From: Amborella trichopoda
Lineage: Eukaryota; Streptophyta; Magnoliopsida; Amborellales; Amborellaceae
Length of the DNA stretch: 64,000 nt
Assembly: GCF_000471905.2 (NCBI RefSeq)
Contig: NW_006498122.1
Span: 2,045,323-2,109,322 of the forward strand
Reading direction: 5' to 3'
This document shows, piece after piece, positions 20,931 through 32,317 of this stretch. Every line of letters starts with the position of its first letter. Positions within the stretch are counted from its first letter, which is position 1. Made by a program: the position numbers and the translations under genes. The notes under the pieces were generated by a model. That model did not search any database. It had not been told where the DNA came from and saw only the letters and a program-made list of their open reading frames with translations.

Positions 20931-21627
20931 TTATAACTTAAAATGGAGTAAACACGGTAAAAAAAAATCTCACAACTTCTAAACACCGTAGAAGCCTCAT
21001 ACATCAAACATGGGATTTCTACAATGATAAGAAGAAATTTGTTATGGAGAAATTTCTTCCTCCAAAAAAACGCGTCCTCATAGTTTGCGATGAGAGCCAA
21101 GCACTTTGTCATTTTCGCTAAAGAGAGCTGATATAAATGGATTGTACACTCTTATCATTGTTTATTATTGGTACATAGAGATCACAACCACCTCCCGCCA
21201 TTGGATCTAGAATCGGGCGGTTACAAGTATGTGGTTTTCTCTCACGATTCGAGAGAGAATAATTTACTTAAATTGAAGAAAAAGAGAGAAAATGAGGTAG
21301 CATCGTAATAAAAAAGAAGTTATGTATATATATATATACATTACATGAAAAAAATATTTTATATAAAAAATATTGACTTAAATACCCCCCAAAAAATTTA
21401 GGGGTATTTTGGTCAATATATTTATGAAATATTTTTTTATATATTTTTATTAGGTGCGCCTCACTAAGATGTACATGCATTCAAAATTTCAGGTCATTAT
21501 GATTTGTAGAAAAAAAATGAAAAATAAAACACTACCGGACAATCATGACCGTGCGCTGAAATTTAGACGGTGATGAAAATAGGTGAAATTACTGTTTATT
21601 TTCTCCTACAGGCATTGAGAAGACTTT

Positions 21628-21905
21628 TCCCATGTATATATATATATATATATGAAGAGGCTACAAAACGCTTATGGGTGAAAATGAACAATATTTTCGC
21701 CCATAGGCTCGGCACCATCCGATTTTTTCGAACGGCATGGATTAAAGATCGTCACAGACATAGCATGTCCGTGACGAAGTTTTTTCATGCAAACTTGACG
21801 CAAAAATATATGGGGACAGCTACGGCTCCCGTAGGTCCATGGTTGTTTTTAAGCAAAACTGTCACGAACATAGCATGTCCGTGACAGAAGCAAAACAATG
21901 TAGCA
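21628..21905 (+). mobile_element. Family F element with two internal palindromes
   Basis: A (TA)n run is followed by GCTTATGGGTGAAAATGAAC, GCCCATAGGCTCGGC, and two near-perfect palindromes of 27 and 29 nt (21750-21776 and 21859-21887) built on GTCACRGACATAGCATGTCC. A second copy in the same orientation lies at 56658-56905. No ORF of interest. Family assignment is unknown to me. Confidence 0.65.
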
Positions 21906-22203
21906 ACATGGGAGTTGCTCATTTTTATGTCCTCTTATGCATGTAGAAAGAAGAGAGTGTGTAGGTTGGGAGAGAGATAAGAATAGAGGGAGAAAGGATG
22001 GGGTGCTTCTCTCGCTTCACACCACATACGGAATTCATTGGAAAAAATGAGTAAAAAAGAAAAGAAAATCACCCCTTTTTCTTTTGCCATCCCATGCTAA
22101 AAAAGCGACTATCATTTTTAGACTAGCCTTTACATCCACTCATCTCTAACGGCTCACATTTAAGTTCAAAAACCACTTCTTTCCCCTTCCTCAGAGCCTG
22201 GAG

Positions 22204-22929
22204 ATGGCAGATCCCAAGAGCCATGGCTCCGTCATGCCATTGCCAAAACCACCAGGGCACGATGCTCGAAGCCCGACCGCCCCTCAACGACCCATGCAAG
22301 TCTCATTTCCGACCCACTCTCCAAATAAGCCTAGAAAGAAGAAACCTAGACGCTGTTGTTGCTCCTGTTGTTTATGGATTTGTGTTCTACTCTTGGTTCT
22401 CATCTTGTTCCTCTGCTTGGTAGGGTTTGCGGTCTTCGTGTATTTTCGACCGACCCCTCCAAAATTCAAGGTTGAAACCCTAAAATTCAAACAGTTTAGT
22501 GTCGAATCTAGATCCCAACAACTATATCTAACCTCAAATGTACAATTGTTTGTTGAGGCGCTCAATAAGAATGATAGGTTTGGTTTCTCATATGACCACT
22601 TATCTGCATTGGTTTTCGCAAACGACGTGAGTCTGGGAGGCGCTTCCTTTCCCAGATTTTTGCAACCCCGGAAGAATACAACTGTGATGAATTTCCCTGC
22701 ATCTGTGATGGGGTCCTTGGTTGACAATGCTGAAGGAAAGGAGATGGAGAGCAAATATAAGGCCAAGCAACTGGATTTGAATGTGGAGTTGAGGGGTAAT
22801 TTGAGGATTATTTTTAGGAGGTGGAGCTCAGGAAAGCTGGAATTTCAGTTGTGGTGCGAGGGGGTGAACCAACACAAGATATCCATGGGGATGGAGCCTC
22901 AATGCAAGGTCAAATTATTTGGCTGGTAA
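22204..22929 (+). CDS. NDR1/HIN1-like (NHL, LEA_2 domain) membrane protein
   Basis: A single-exon reading frame of 241 residues. Residues 1-45 are a Pro-rich cytosolic head. A basic patch (KPRKKKPRR, 42-50) and a Cys cluster (CCCSCC, 51-56) follow, then one membrane span (about 57-80). The C-terminal part carries the LEA_2/water-stress-hypersensitive fold, with the FGFSYDHL stretch at 126-133 in place of the usual NPN..I.Y.Y. NHL proteins sit in the plasma membrane as type II proteins. Family members act in pathogen responses (NDR1, NHL3) or seed/ABA signalling. Which of these applies here cannot be told. Length and architecture are normal and the start ATG is the first in frame. The ORF ends at GGC TGG TAA. 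A clear TATA box was not seen. Confidence 0.9.
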   Translation: MADPKSHGSVMPLPKPPGHDARSPTAPQRPMQVSFPTHSPNKPRKKKPRRCCCSCCLWICVLLLVLILFLCLVGFAVFVYFRPTPPKFKVETLKFKQFSVESRSQQLYLTSNVQLFVEALNKNDRFGFSYDHLSALVFANDVSLGGASFPRFLQPRKNTTVMNFPASVMGSLVDNAEGKEMESKYKAKQLDLNVELRGNLRIIFRRWSSGKLEFQLWCEGVNQHKISMGMEPQCKVKLFGW

Positions 22930-23019
22930 TATTTTACCCCAATTCTCAAGTTTTCAATAACAATATCGATAACAACAATGATTACCAAAAAGAATAATAA
23001 AGAAAACTATACTACGATA

Positions 23020-23195
23020 TTGTTTATCTTTGGTATAAGGTGCTCTCAATTAAACTTGACCATTGGATGTGAAATTAAATAGCTGCACTCGAACTTGAAA
23101 ATAAATTTTCGCTAACTTGGTGACACATCCAAGCTATCAGATTTTACATTGGATGGTTGTAAATAATTATGACTTCTTTATATCAAAGTGAAGAG
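23020..23195. mobile_element. MITE family D copy (downstream of the NHL gene)
   Basis: 'TTTATCTTTGGTATAAGGTG' at the left and 'GACTTCTTTATATCAAAGTG' at the right are inverted relatives. The centre has 'GACACATCCAAGCTATCAGA'. Confidence 0.5.
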
Positions 23196-23564
23196 ATAGA
23201 CAATTCCAAAAATAAAAACTCTTGTATTAATATTATATTTTTGGTCATGTGTCAATAGAATATGTTATTTTAATTATGATATCTTCGTACTCCACCTTTT
23301 TGCATTCATTGCATTTTGAAATGAAATTATCATGATTCTAACTCTGGCATTTACAACCCTAGGAGAAAATCAATAGCAAAAGTGGCAACATTCATGTAAT
23401 AATTATCCATTCAAAAATTACAATAATGTAAAAAAAATGTAATAATTATAAACATGAGTAAATAAAGTTTTGTTATCATGATTATTTTGATCATGTCAAT
23501 GCACACATAACTGATCACGTATACACGTGGGAAAGCATGACAACATTTAGTAATGGTTAATATG

Positions 23565-23950
23565 ACCATTTGATTTTGGTACAATAATGTCAAACCGTTG
23601 GTCTTTGGCACAAAGATGTCAGAATGCTGCTGCTGGATATAAAATTGAGTAGCTGGATTATCCAGTTGATCATGTTTAACTTTTTTTCAAAATATTGAAC
23701 TCCACGACACATCTTAAGCTGTCCAATTTTATATCTAACAGTCATGGGTGATTACAACCTCATTATGACAAAGATATATAATATTATGGTATATAATCTC
23801 AGTAATTAATTCATATTTTGAAAAAAAGGAGAATAACAAATTTTATATCTAACAGTCATGGGTGATTACCACCTCATTATGACAAAGATATATAATATTA
23901 TGGTATATAATCTCAGTAATTAATTCATATTTTGAAAAAAAGGAGAATAC
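23565..23950. repeat. Family D copy whose right part is duplicated in tandem (114 bp x 2)
   Basis: The block from about 23725 to 23838 (ATTTTATATCTAACAGTC...AAAAAAAGGAGAATA) is followed at once by a second copy that is nearly identical over 114 bp (to about 23950). One difference is ATTACAACC versus ATTACCACC. The left part resembles the other D copies (TTTGGTACAATAATGTCA...). Confidence 0.75.
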
Positions 23951-24004
23951 TGTAGAAAACACTCAAGTGCACATAATATGTTCATGCAAGGAATGCTTCC
24001 ACAA

Positions 24005-24140
24005 TGATCGACCATCTTTATTTTCCTTTGGGTAAATCAGCGGGGGAGATGCCCTCTACCCATTTTTCATTAATTATAGAAGAAATCTTAATACAACTCA
24101 TAGTTTGAGATCCAACATCTTTCTCCTTTCATTGAATGGC
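24005..24140. mobile_element. Probable LINE 3'-end fragment
   Basis: The motif GGGGGAGATGCCCTCTACCC + ATTTTTCATTAATTATAGAA recurs at 26868-26945 as GAGGGAGAAAGCCCTCACCTG + TTTTTCATTAATAAAAAGAA. Such sequence is common at plant LINE ends. The assignment is tentative. Confidence 0.35.
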
Positions 24141-26860
24141 AAATAATATGCATCATGTGCTCGCATTGCATCTATTTTGAGAGAGAGAGAGAGAGGTGAT
24201 GATTTGGATCCACCAGGTGTGTGAGGGATACGATAGATGTTAAAAGGAATGCATGAGTGGAACTAGAATGAAACTACCCTTTATTTCTAAGAAGCAATAC
24301 AATAATAGATTCTATTTAGGGGGAATCACATTTTATATATGAATAGATCATATGGATGGATTGCATTATGAAAAATCACAATGCATATACAAGTAAATAA
24401 ATCAAATGCATGAATTGCATTTAAGAATAAATCATAATAATAAATCACAATCATATACAAACGAGTATTAATTATCACTAGTAAGTGATTTAAAAATCAT
24501 TGAGCTGACTTAGAATCACCCAAACTGGCTCAATATCGAAAACCTGGTGGTTTAAGAGGCATTGGCCCACAAAATGGGAGAGTCTCCTAAGCCTAAGGTG
24601 CTTGTTGTTATTTTGTCATAACATCACCTTGGCCTCAGATTCAGCATCTGACTCGGCCATTTGTTTGACAGACTTAGGCTTGGGACCCTGGCAAGTCGAA
24701 GCCCGAGTCAACATTTTTTAACATTGATTATCAGGATATTTATGAATGCATATAATACACTAAGTGAACTCTCTATTTATTACTGTATCAGAGAGAATTA
24801 ATCACTCTTAACTATGTCTTGGTTGGTGGTTGCAGGCCCTTCTTTATCAGTGCATAACACATTGAAGACCACATATCTTTCAAGATTGCGAGGCCTATGA
24901 ATAGTCATGGAGGCAAATATTGTATATTATTCACATCTTTTATTCACCTTTAGTACTGTTAATTTTATTTTAAGTTCTATTGTTTAGAGCAAATGTATTC
25001 ACTTGCATCAAGTTTTGTCTGTGTTGATATATTGTTTTTCTTCTTTTTGAGTGTTGTTTTTTTATGTTAGATATATTGTTTATTTTTAATTTTCATATTT
25101 TTTCATTGAATTTATGTTCTTTTGTTTATTTGACTATTTGTTGTTCTCCAAACCAGTAAAAGTCCATACAAGACCTTTTGATAATTTAAATATTGTTAAC
25201 ACTGGCTATCTAGGTTCCATGAGTATATGGCACTAATATTTCATGAATATGTTTATATTTGGTAGAGAGATAATGGGTTCCTCTCTCAATTGACCCTTCT
25301 TTCTTGTAGATCTTAACAAGAAGAATTGGGATGCGCTTGTTGGTATTTTTTTTTTTTTGTGTAGCTCATTGGGGAAGACTTTCTCTACCTGTGGTAAGAT
25401 AGAATTCGAGATGTCATGTTCTGGCATCCCGTCATCCTAACCACCTAGCTTTGATTCCATTCCTATGGATGCGTCTATCATGAATTAAGGGCACATTTGG
25501 TTTATGTGAAAAATATTTCCTAATAAATATTTTTACTTGAAAATTTTCATCATGTGGGTAGTGTGGGAACATTTTCAAATCAATTAGCTGTCAATTAGTG
25601 TGAAAATATATATTGGGACCAACTGATATGAAAATATTATCATATCGAACCACATGATAGAATTCTTTCACGTAAAAATATTTTCTCTGAACTACATTCA
25701 ATAAGGGGTTTCCTGATGTAGATTTACCTAATATTGTAAAGCATTAACCAGCAGCCCTACCAAAATGCACCAATGAAAAAGTGGTATAGATTGAAGCCCA
25801 AGGGGAACTTGAACCCAAACTAGGTAAATTGCCTCATCATCACTAGATGAACGATTTTTTTTTCTAGAAATTTTTTTTTTTTGTGAGTTCTTAAAAAGGT
25901 TATATCTCACCACCAACGAAATGGAAGTGCCGTGCTTATTTATTTTATTTTATTTTTTAAAGTTTTAGGTGTTTCTTTAAGTTTTTTTTTGGTTGTTCGC
26001 ACAAAGGAGCAAAATGTACCTTTGTTCCCTCGAGTTCTCTTCTTCTTCTCGTGTCTATTATGACTCATATGAAACTTTCTTCATCCTAAATTGCGAAGCT
26101 ACAATAAAATTTTCAACCTACATGGTTTATTGTATTGGTTGGCAGTTAATTTTAGCAATACTACATCTCAAGTATAATTTGTACCAATAAACTGCCCTAG
26201 ATAAATTAGGATATTGCTTGTCGGGTAAATCAGAATTTGGATATTTTCAGAACGGGAAATGACATAATTAGTTGTCGGCAAACGCTTCTGTTCAAATACA
26301 ATTTATTTCCAAAATCCATCTTAGAAATAGACTGTGAAATTAAAATTTTACAATTTGACAATCTTGACCATCATGATCAATAAAATTTCAAAATATAAAA
26401 ATAAACTAAAAGTAGAAAAAATAACTTTGAAAACATACTATTTTATTGGTTGACCTTTTTCTTTTTTTTTTGGTAATTTTTACATATCATCATATCTACA
26501 CTATTTTTAATATGCCGTTGTGAATCTAAAGCATAAATGCACCTAAAATGTCTTAAGACATGTGTCACAACCAAATCCATCTCTAAGATGGACTTATGGA
26601 AGGGGACCACATTTGAATAGGTGCATCATGAACAGTGTGAGCCTCAATTGTGATCGGTACCCTTTATTTGAAATATCGAATTGGGTATCAGCGACTACGT
26701 ATAGGCGTTGTGCCAAGAGATGAATTGTCCATTTACTACTTTAGGTAAAACCTTATGTAGAAGCAATTTTAAGGCTTTAGTTACCCAAAAACGAAGTAAT
26801 TTGAAGGCTTTAATTTCAGAATATAATCTCTCTTGAGACTCTTTTTTTTTTTTTTCTTTT
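24141..26860. other. Intergenic, repeats only
   Basis: Contents are a GA microsatellite at 24179-24196, a possible hAT-like MITE at about 25490-25710 (TTTATGTGAAAAATATTT and TTTCACGTAAAAATATTTTC ends), and a family C-like block at 26310-26640. No protein or RNA gene recognised. Confidence 0.35.
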
Positions 26861-27070
26861 TTTTTGGGACAAATCAAATGAGGGAGAAAGCCCTCACCTG
26901 TTTTTCATTAATAAAAAGAAAGGTAAAATACAACTTATAGTTCTACAACTCTACTATAGGGAATTTGTGCAACATCAAGAAGTAAGGAAGAGTAAGAAAA
27001 CTAGGTGGTCTTGCACGCCAAATAGTGGCATTAGATAAAGCCGTGGCTTTCTCGGCAAGAGTATCACTTG

Positions 27071-28473
27071 TAGAGACTATTAAATATCTTGTATTTATCA
27101 TTTATAGAAAGTGTATATTTTATAGGTATATTAGTTATTGTATGTTATCTTGCTTTACAAGTTATCTCTTATTGTATTATATGTACAAGTTAATAATAAT
27201 CAATAGCGACACAAAGTTATCTGTAGATATTATGATATTTTAACATGATATCAGAACGATATATTTTTTTCGACAATGTAGAAAGGACTAGTTTTTTTTT
27301 TTCGGCAAGGTGTTTTCTAGCATAGATCCTTTACGAATTTTTGGTTTACGCTTCGAGAGAGAGAGAGAGAGAGAGAGGTGGTGACTTTAAGTTTGCGTGA
27401 GAGATAAAGATGCCGACTGCAAGTCAGAATAACCCAAATCTCTTTCTAGTTACAAAACTCATATCTCTTTATGATTGCCTTTTTTCTCTTCTATATCATC
27501 AATCTCATATACACCAGAGTATATTGATAATATGAATGTCATGTACATTGCTTTCAATCTAGTGTTTCATGACCGGACAAAACATATAGAAGTTGATTGT
27601 CATTTCATTTGTGAAAAATTTCTAGCCAGATAAGTTACATTTCCATATATTGCCTCACAACTTGCAGATATTTTTATCAAGGCAATGACTCGTGCTTGAC
27701 ATTACTATCTCATTGACAAATTGATGTTGTTCAATCAATCTTATTTTGAAGGAAAGTATATAGACCATTGAAGATATTGTATTTATCATTTATAGAAAGT
27801 ATATATTTCATAAATATATTACAAAGGGAAAGGTTTCTATGTTCCCCCTATAATATAGAAGTTCCATCCTCCCCCTACCGTCCAGCTATCCATTTTTTAT
27901 CAAAAGAGCCACTCACTGTGTGATCTTAGATTCGACATTTTAAAGTATTTTATTTTTAGTTTTTTTAATACATTTTTTTGAATATGAAATTTAGTACGTA
28001 TCATCTTCTCATTGGGGCGCACTTATAAAAAATATTGATAATGATTTTTCGACAAAAATTAATGACCAAAATACCATTTGAATCTTCCAGGGGTATTTTG
28101 GTCATTTTATTTTATTAAAAAAAATATTTTTATATTTTTCGTTAGTGCGAGTTTAATAGAGGAATGGACATCCAAAATTTGGTATTAAAAAAATTTATAG
28201 AAAAATAAATAAAAATAAAACAGTGTAGAGACGTGACATTGTGATTGGGACAATCTTAGCCCTCCATTAAAAAGTTGACGGTTGGATAAAGGGGAGGATA
28301 TAACTTTTATGTTGTAGGGGAACATAGAAAGTTGTCTCTATTGCTTATTGTAAGCTATATTGTGGTGTAAGTCAACTTATTGTGCAAGTTACATCTAATT
28401 GTATTATATATACAAGTTAATAATAATCAATAGAGACATAAAGTTCTTTGCAGAGCTTATGAGATTTCTAACA
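27071..28473 (+). mobile_element. Ty1/copia LTR retrotransposon relic, internally deleted
   Basis: A 5' LTR of about 170 bp (27071-27244, ending TTTTAACA) is followed directly by TGATATCAGA, a decayed primer-binding site complementary to initiator tRNA-Met. Next come about 500 bp of internal sequence and a related 3' LTR (about 27758-28473, ending TTTCTAACA). The internal part keeps the end of pol: FHDRTKHIEVDCHFICEK at 27565-27618, then ADIFIKAMTR near 27666-27695, which is the copia RNase H signature. Stops separate the two, and gag, integrase and most of reverse transcriptase are missing. The LTRs share blocks TATTTATCATTTATAGAAAG and TACAAGTTAATAATAATCAA. The 3' LTR is split by a MITE. 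Confidence 0.85.
27821..28345. mobile_element. MITE (family E) nested in the copia 3' LTR
   Basis: The ends GGTTTCTATGTTCCCCCT and AGGGGAACATAGAAAGTTG are inverted copies. The 525-bp interior is non-coding and contains 'GGGGTATTTTGGTCATTTT'. It interrupts the LTR after AAATATATTA. The undisturbed 5' LTR shows the continuous form at 27123-27145, which defines the insertion point to within a few bases. Confidence 0.8.
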
Positions 28474-28647
28474 TCAACCACCATATTAGCCTTACGAAAG
28501 ATATGTGAAAACGACCACACACGGTCAGTGAGCTTATGTCGCCAGTTGGCAGCCTATAAGGGGACAAACATCCAATAGAAATATACTTCATAAAAACAAC
28601 TACAAAAATAGTATAGACTTGAACATTTTAAAATGAGCAACTAAAAT

Positions 28648-29116
28648 AGGAATAATTTTTCCTAAGCTACTAGCTATAATTAATAGTATAAGTTACTAGT
28701 TCCCAACCGTTAGATCATTTATCACGTGGTTCAAAATTCATATTACCATTTTAATTTTAATTTTTTTCTATAAATCAGATTAAAATGAAATTTTGGGTTA
28801 TATACCTAACACTATTGCACACAATATAAAAATATAAAAGAATTATTTTCAATAATTTAAAATTACCAAGTTACCCCCATCATGTTTTAAATGTATTTCG
28901 GTTATTTTATATTTTAGAATATTTATTTATTTATTGTGTACTATATTTTTCAGCACACACGTCCAAAATTTCATTACGATTTGATTTATAGAAAAAAAAT
29001 ATTAAAATTTAGATAGTGATATGAATTTTGAACTACCCGATAAAGATTTGACGGCTGAAAGCTAATATAGCTTATACTATTCATTATAGCTTGTAGCTTG
29101 GTAAATATTTTTCCAT
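28648..29116. mobile_element. MITE with 30-50 bp terminal inverted repeats
   Basis: The left end AAGCTACTAGCTATAATTAA + TAGTATAAG and the right end CTTATACTATTCATTATAGC + TTGTAGCTT pair with few mismatches. Pairing extends outward through AAAAATATTT-like sequence. The interior is related to family E. Non-coding. Confidence 0.75.
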
Positions 29117-30024
29117 TAAAATAATATGTTACATTATTTTTTAGATTTGAAATCCTTTTTCTTTTCTCTAATATAAATGATTATTGAAATTAAAATCATC
29201 AAAGTTTTCTTAGCTAGAACAACGATCATCGTGAGATCTGAGTTGGGGTCTTAAAGAATTGCGACCCCGCCTTAATCTACTCCTTATTTTTTTTTTTGAG
29301 AAATTTGAAAATAAGCATCTAAGTGATGAACTAATTAACATCTCACTAACATTTTTTTGATTAATTTAAAAATTTCTGCCAACAGAGACGAGTATAAATT
29401 AAAGTAGGCGGTTCTTGGGAAATTTACGCCAATGTCTTTGTTTTATTTCATAAATACCTCAAAAAGTTTGATTTTACCTTTATACAATATTTTTTTTTTC
29501 AAATTCCCCCTACTTGAACTTGTAGGCTGGACTAAACTTTTCTTTTTTATTTCGCTTATAAAATTTTCTAACATGAACTTAGACTTGCAAAGTCCGATTT
29601 TGGGTTTTGTGCTCAACTGTTGACAAATATTGAATTCAGACCTTCAAAGTCTGAAGTGGATGTTTAAGAATGTTTATTACAAGATCATTTTGTTGTTGTT
29701 GTTGCTGTTTTTTTTTTCATGGTTCGAAGCTAACATTTGAGATATTTTGACAACTTTTGATGTAAATATTAACTTTGAATTTTAAAGATCCGAAGTTATA
29801 TTATTTGTCGTTCAAGATTGAAGTATAATCATAAGTAAAAAATATTAAAATCCAAAACCTCTAAGGTGCAAAGCAACAATAATTTGGAAAATCAAAATTT
29901 TATTACAAAAAGATATAAGGAAATATAATAAGGAAAATTTATTAGAACACCATCAAGAGATGAACTACTTAACATTCTACTTATTTACAACTATTCAAAC
30001 TAAAAATCATGTTGTTTTTACTTT
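29117..30024. other. Intergenic, no gene recognised
   Basis: AT-rich sequence with T tracts. Several 'CTTCAAAGTCTGAAGT'-like short repeats lie at 29585-29660. Nothing else could be supported. Confidence 0.3.
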
Positions 30025-30345
30025 GGAAAATTGTTTCATGCAGCCTGGACCGCATTTCTACACATGCGATCCAGAAAGTATAAAGCTCCCAGCTTAAAGA
30101 TGGATGCAATTCGGTGTTCCATCTAAAAATAATAGAAACCAACGGTCCAAATGTTTTATTACTACTATTAATATTTTTAAAATTTTAAATTTAGTTATGT
30201 TTTCATATTTAAGATCTCCATTTTAGATATTGCATATCTTTAAAAATTAAGTTTTAAAATCCATTTAAAAAATAGATTTATTAATAAGACTGCAGTTCTA
30301 CATATGTGGGCTTGGTCGCATAGAAACCATGTCTTTTTACTTGTA
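30025..30345 (-). mobile_element. MITE family B copy (reverse)
   Basis: This is the reverse-orientation partner of 16050-16390: TTTCATGCAGCCTGGACCGC at the left, 'AACGGTCCAAATGTTTTATT' inside, and TGTGGGCTTGGTCGCATAGAAA at the right. Confidence 0.65.
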
Positions 30346-30445
30346 CTTCAAGATTAAATAAAAAATATGGGCAGTATGTAAATTGATGATCTCTCACGAA
30401 TAATTAATAAAGTTCTCTAAAATTAAACATTGAGATAAATTTGCA

Positions 30446-30817
30446 TGGAAAAAGTTTACATGAGGTTGCAACTTATACACCTAAAAAAATCCATATAAAA
30501 AGGTTGTTTTAATATTGAAATAACCTCTAATTGATCATCTCGACTTTGACATGTTTGAATATGGAAAAACAAAAGATTTTGAGTCCTACAAATACATCTT
30601 GTAATACATTATTTGGACCGTCTGTTTTTTAGATTTTCATATGTTTATAGATCTCCTTGATTTCAACTATTTTTTGAGTTTAAAATTTTATAATTAAATA
30701 TAAAAATAAATTTTAAAATAATCCTAAATTTTTTTGCTATCAAAATTACATATGATAAGATTCGGAGGTGCGCCTTAATCGTATTATAGGTTGTGACCCT
30801 ATAGAAACCACACCCAA
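30446..30817 (+). mobile_element. MITE family A copy (forward)
   Basis: It runs from TGGAAAAAGTTTACATGAGG through GGACCGTCTGTTTTTTAGAT and TTTAAAATTTTATAATTAAA to AGGTTGTGACCCTATAGAAA + CCACACCC. The same block order is seen in the copies at 48.6 and 50.3 kb. Confidence 0.75.
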
Positions 30818-30967
30818 TTTGCATACCTGGGAATAACGGCAATTTAGAATATTAATTTATCCCACAAAGCCCCCTCATGTAACGTTTTTCTCACCGTAAC
30901 GAATGGTCGTTAGAGATATGTTTCAATCGAATGGTTATTATTACACCGAGACGAAGCTCAGGGGTTT

Positions 30968-30980
30968 TGTGTATAAATAC
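30968..30980 (+). promoter_or_regulatory. TATA box of the coiled-coil gene
   Basis: GTGTATAAATACC lies about 1.35 kb before the coding start. It is followed by pyrimidine-rich leader-like sequence (31005-31060). The distance implies one or more leader introns. Confidence 0.5.
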
Positions 30981-31004
30981 CGTTACTATTTCTATCGATT
31001 TCCC

Positions 31005-32317
31005 CTTTTGTCCTATTTTTTAGCTTCACTCCCGCTTACTTTGCCCGCGTTTAAATTTCTAGGTTTTATTCTTCTATATGCAAATTTTTTTGCAGGGTTT
31101 TCCAGTTCAATTGTTCTATTTTGGGATCAAAAGTTGCAGATTTGAAGTGTTTACGGGGAATTTGAAGAAATACTGAGTCTGTAAGACTCGTTTCTAAGGT
31201 ATCCTGAGAAATAAGTGGAATTTGGGGATTTATAGCCCCAGATCTGGTGTAGATTGAAGAGTTATGAAGAGAATGGTGATATAATTTGTATGAGACTGAA
31301 GAAAATTGCATTTCTAGATCCAGATTTGAAGAAATTTGGAGAAGTGTGAAGAAAATTTGGTTTGTCAACCTAGTTTTCAAGAACTTCTTAGAAATGATGG
31401 TGTTCTATGTTTGTGATATCAAAATATTTTGAGTTATCATCTGGTAAATCAAAGGAATTTTAAGAGATATCGAATTTCTATATCTGGACTCCAAGTAATT
31501 AAAATGCACACAAGAATTTTTGATTTCCTTATCCTATATCGAAAGTAATGAAAAGTGATATTGGGAACATTGTTGCTCTTCAATATTGGAAGGTGTTTTT
31601 TGAAGAAAACGGAACAAATTTTGAAATTTTCAGCTGTTAATTGATAGAAGCTCAGATAATTTTACAGGCTATCTGGAGGCTTGATACATTAGGGCAAACT
31701 CATGCATTGACGCTGTTAAACATTGCAGTCTCATTTGATTTCGACAAGGTTCGAAGAAGATTGTGATTGGCTCGAATTTACTGGTAACCACCTGTTTTTA
31801 TCTTCTGTACCGTAGAGAAACAGGATGGGTAGAAATCTGGTTCATATTAAGTTTTTTTTTTTCCTTTCTCTCTCTCTTATATATGTACATGTATGTATGT
31901 ATATATGTATGTATAGTTTTTTTGTTCCAAATTTAAAGGTGTTACGATTGAAGGTTTACATGAAGCATGTGCTTTGGATCTTGCAGGTGACTTCTTCTTC
32001 TATTGCAGTCATTGAAGTCTCTCCTCCATGACACCATCTAGTTCATGAGATTGACTGCATTTTTGTTGGAGAAGATAGGGTCTTTATTTGCGGGTTGCTG
32101 GTTATTATGAGAAATGAATAATTCGATATTTCATAACAAAATACATATGCATATTGTAAAACGGATAAATGTGTTAGAAGTTAGAACCTTGATATCATCG
32201 AAGTTAAGAGTCTAAGTGGGCCAGGCAAATCACGAAGTATAGTGTTTATCGAGCTTAATTTTTTGATTTGTTGAATAAATCAGTAGTGTTTGGACTTGTG
32301 GGGTTCTTGTACAACTA
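31005..32317 (+). other. Probable 5' UTR region of the coiled-coil gene, with leader intron(s)
   Basis: The stretch between the TATA box and the ATG has many stops in all frames. Possible borders are a donor TTCTAAG|GTATCC near 31198 and an acceptor AATAAATCAG|TAGTG at 32281/32282. A pair GGATCTTGCAG|GTGACTTC near 31987 is another candidate. The exact leader structure is not decided by sequence alone. Confidence 0.4.

Noticed and set aside
22284..22766. 160-codon frame antisense to the NHL gene
   Set aside because: It is a shadow of the NHL coding sequence with no family resemblance of its own.
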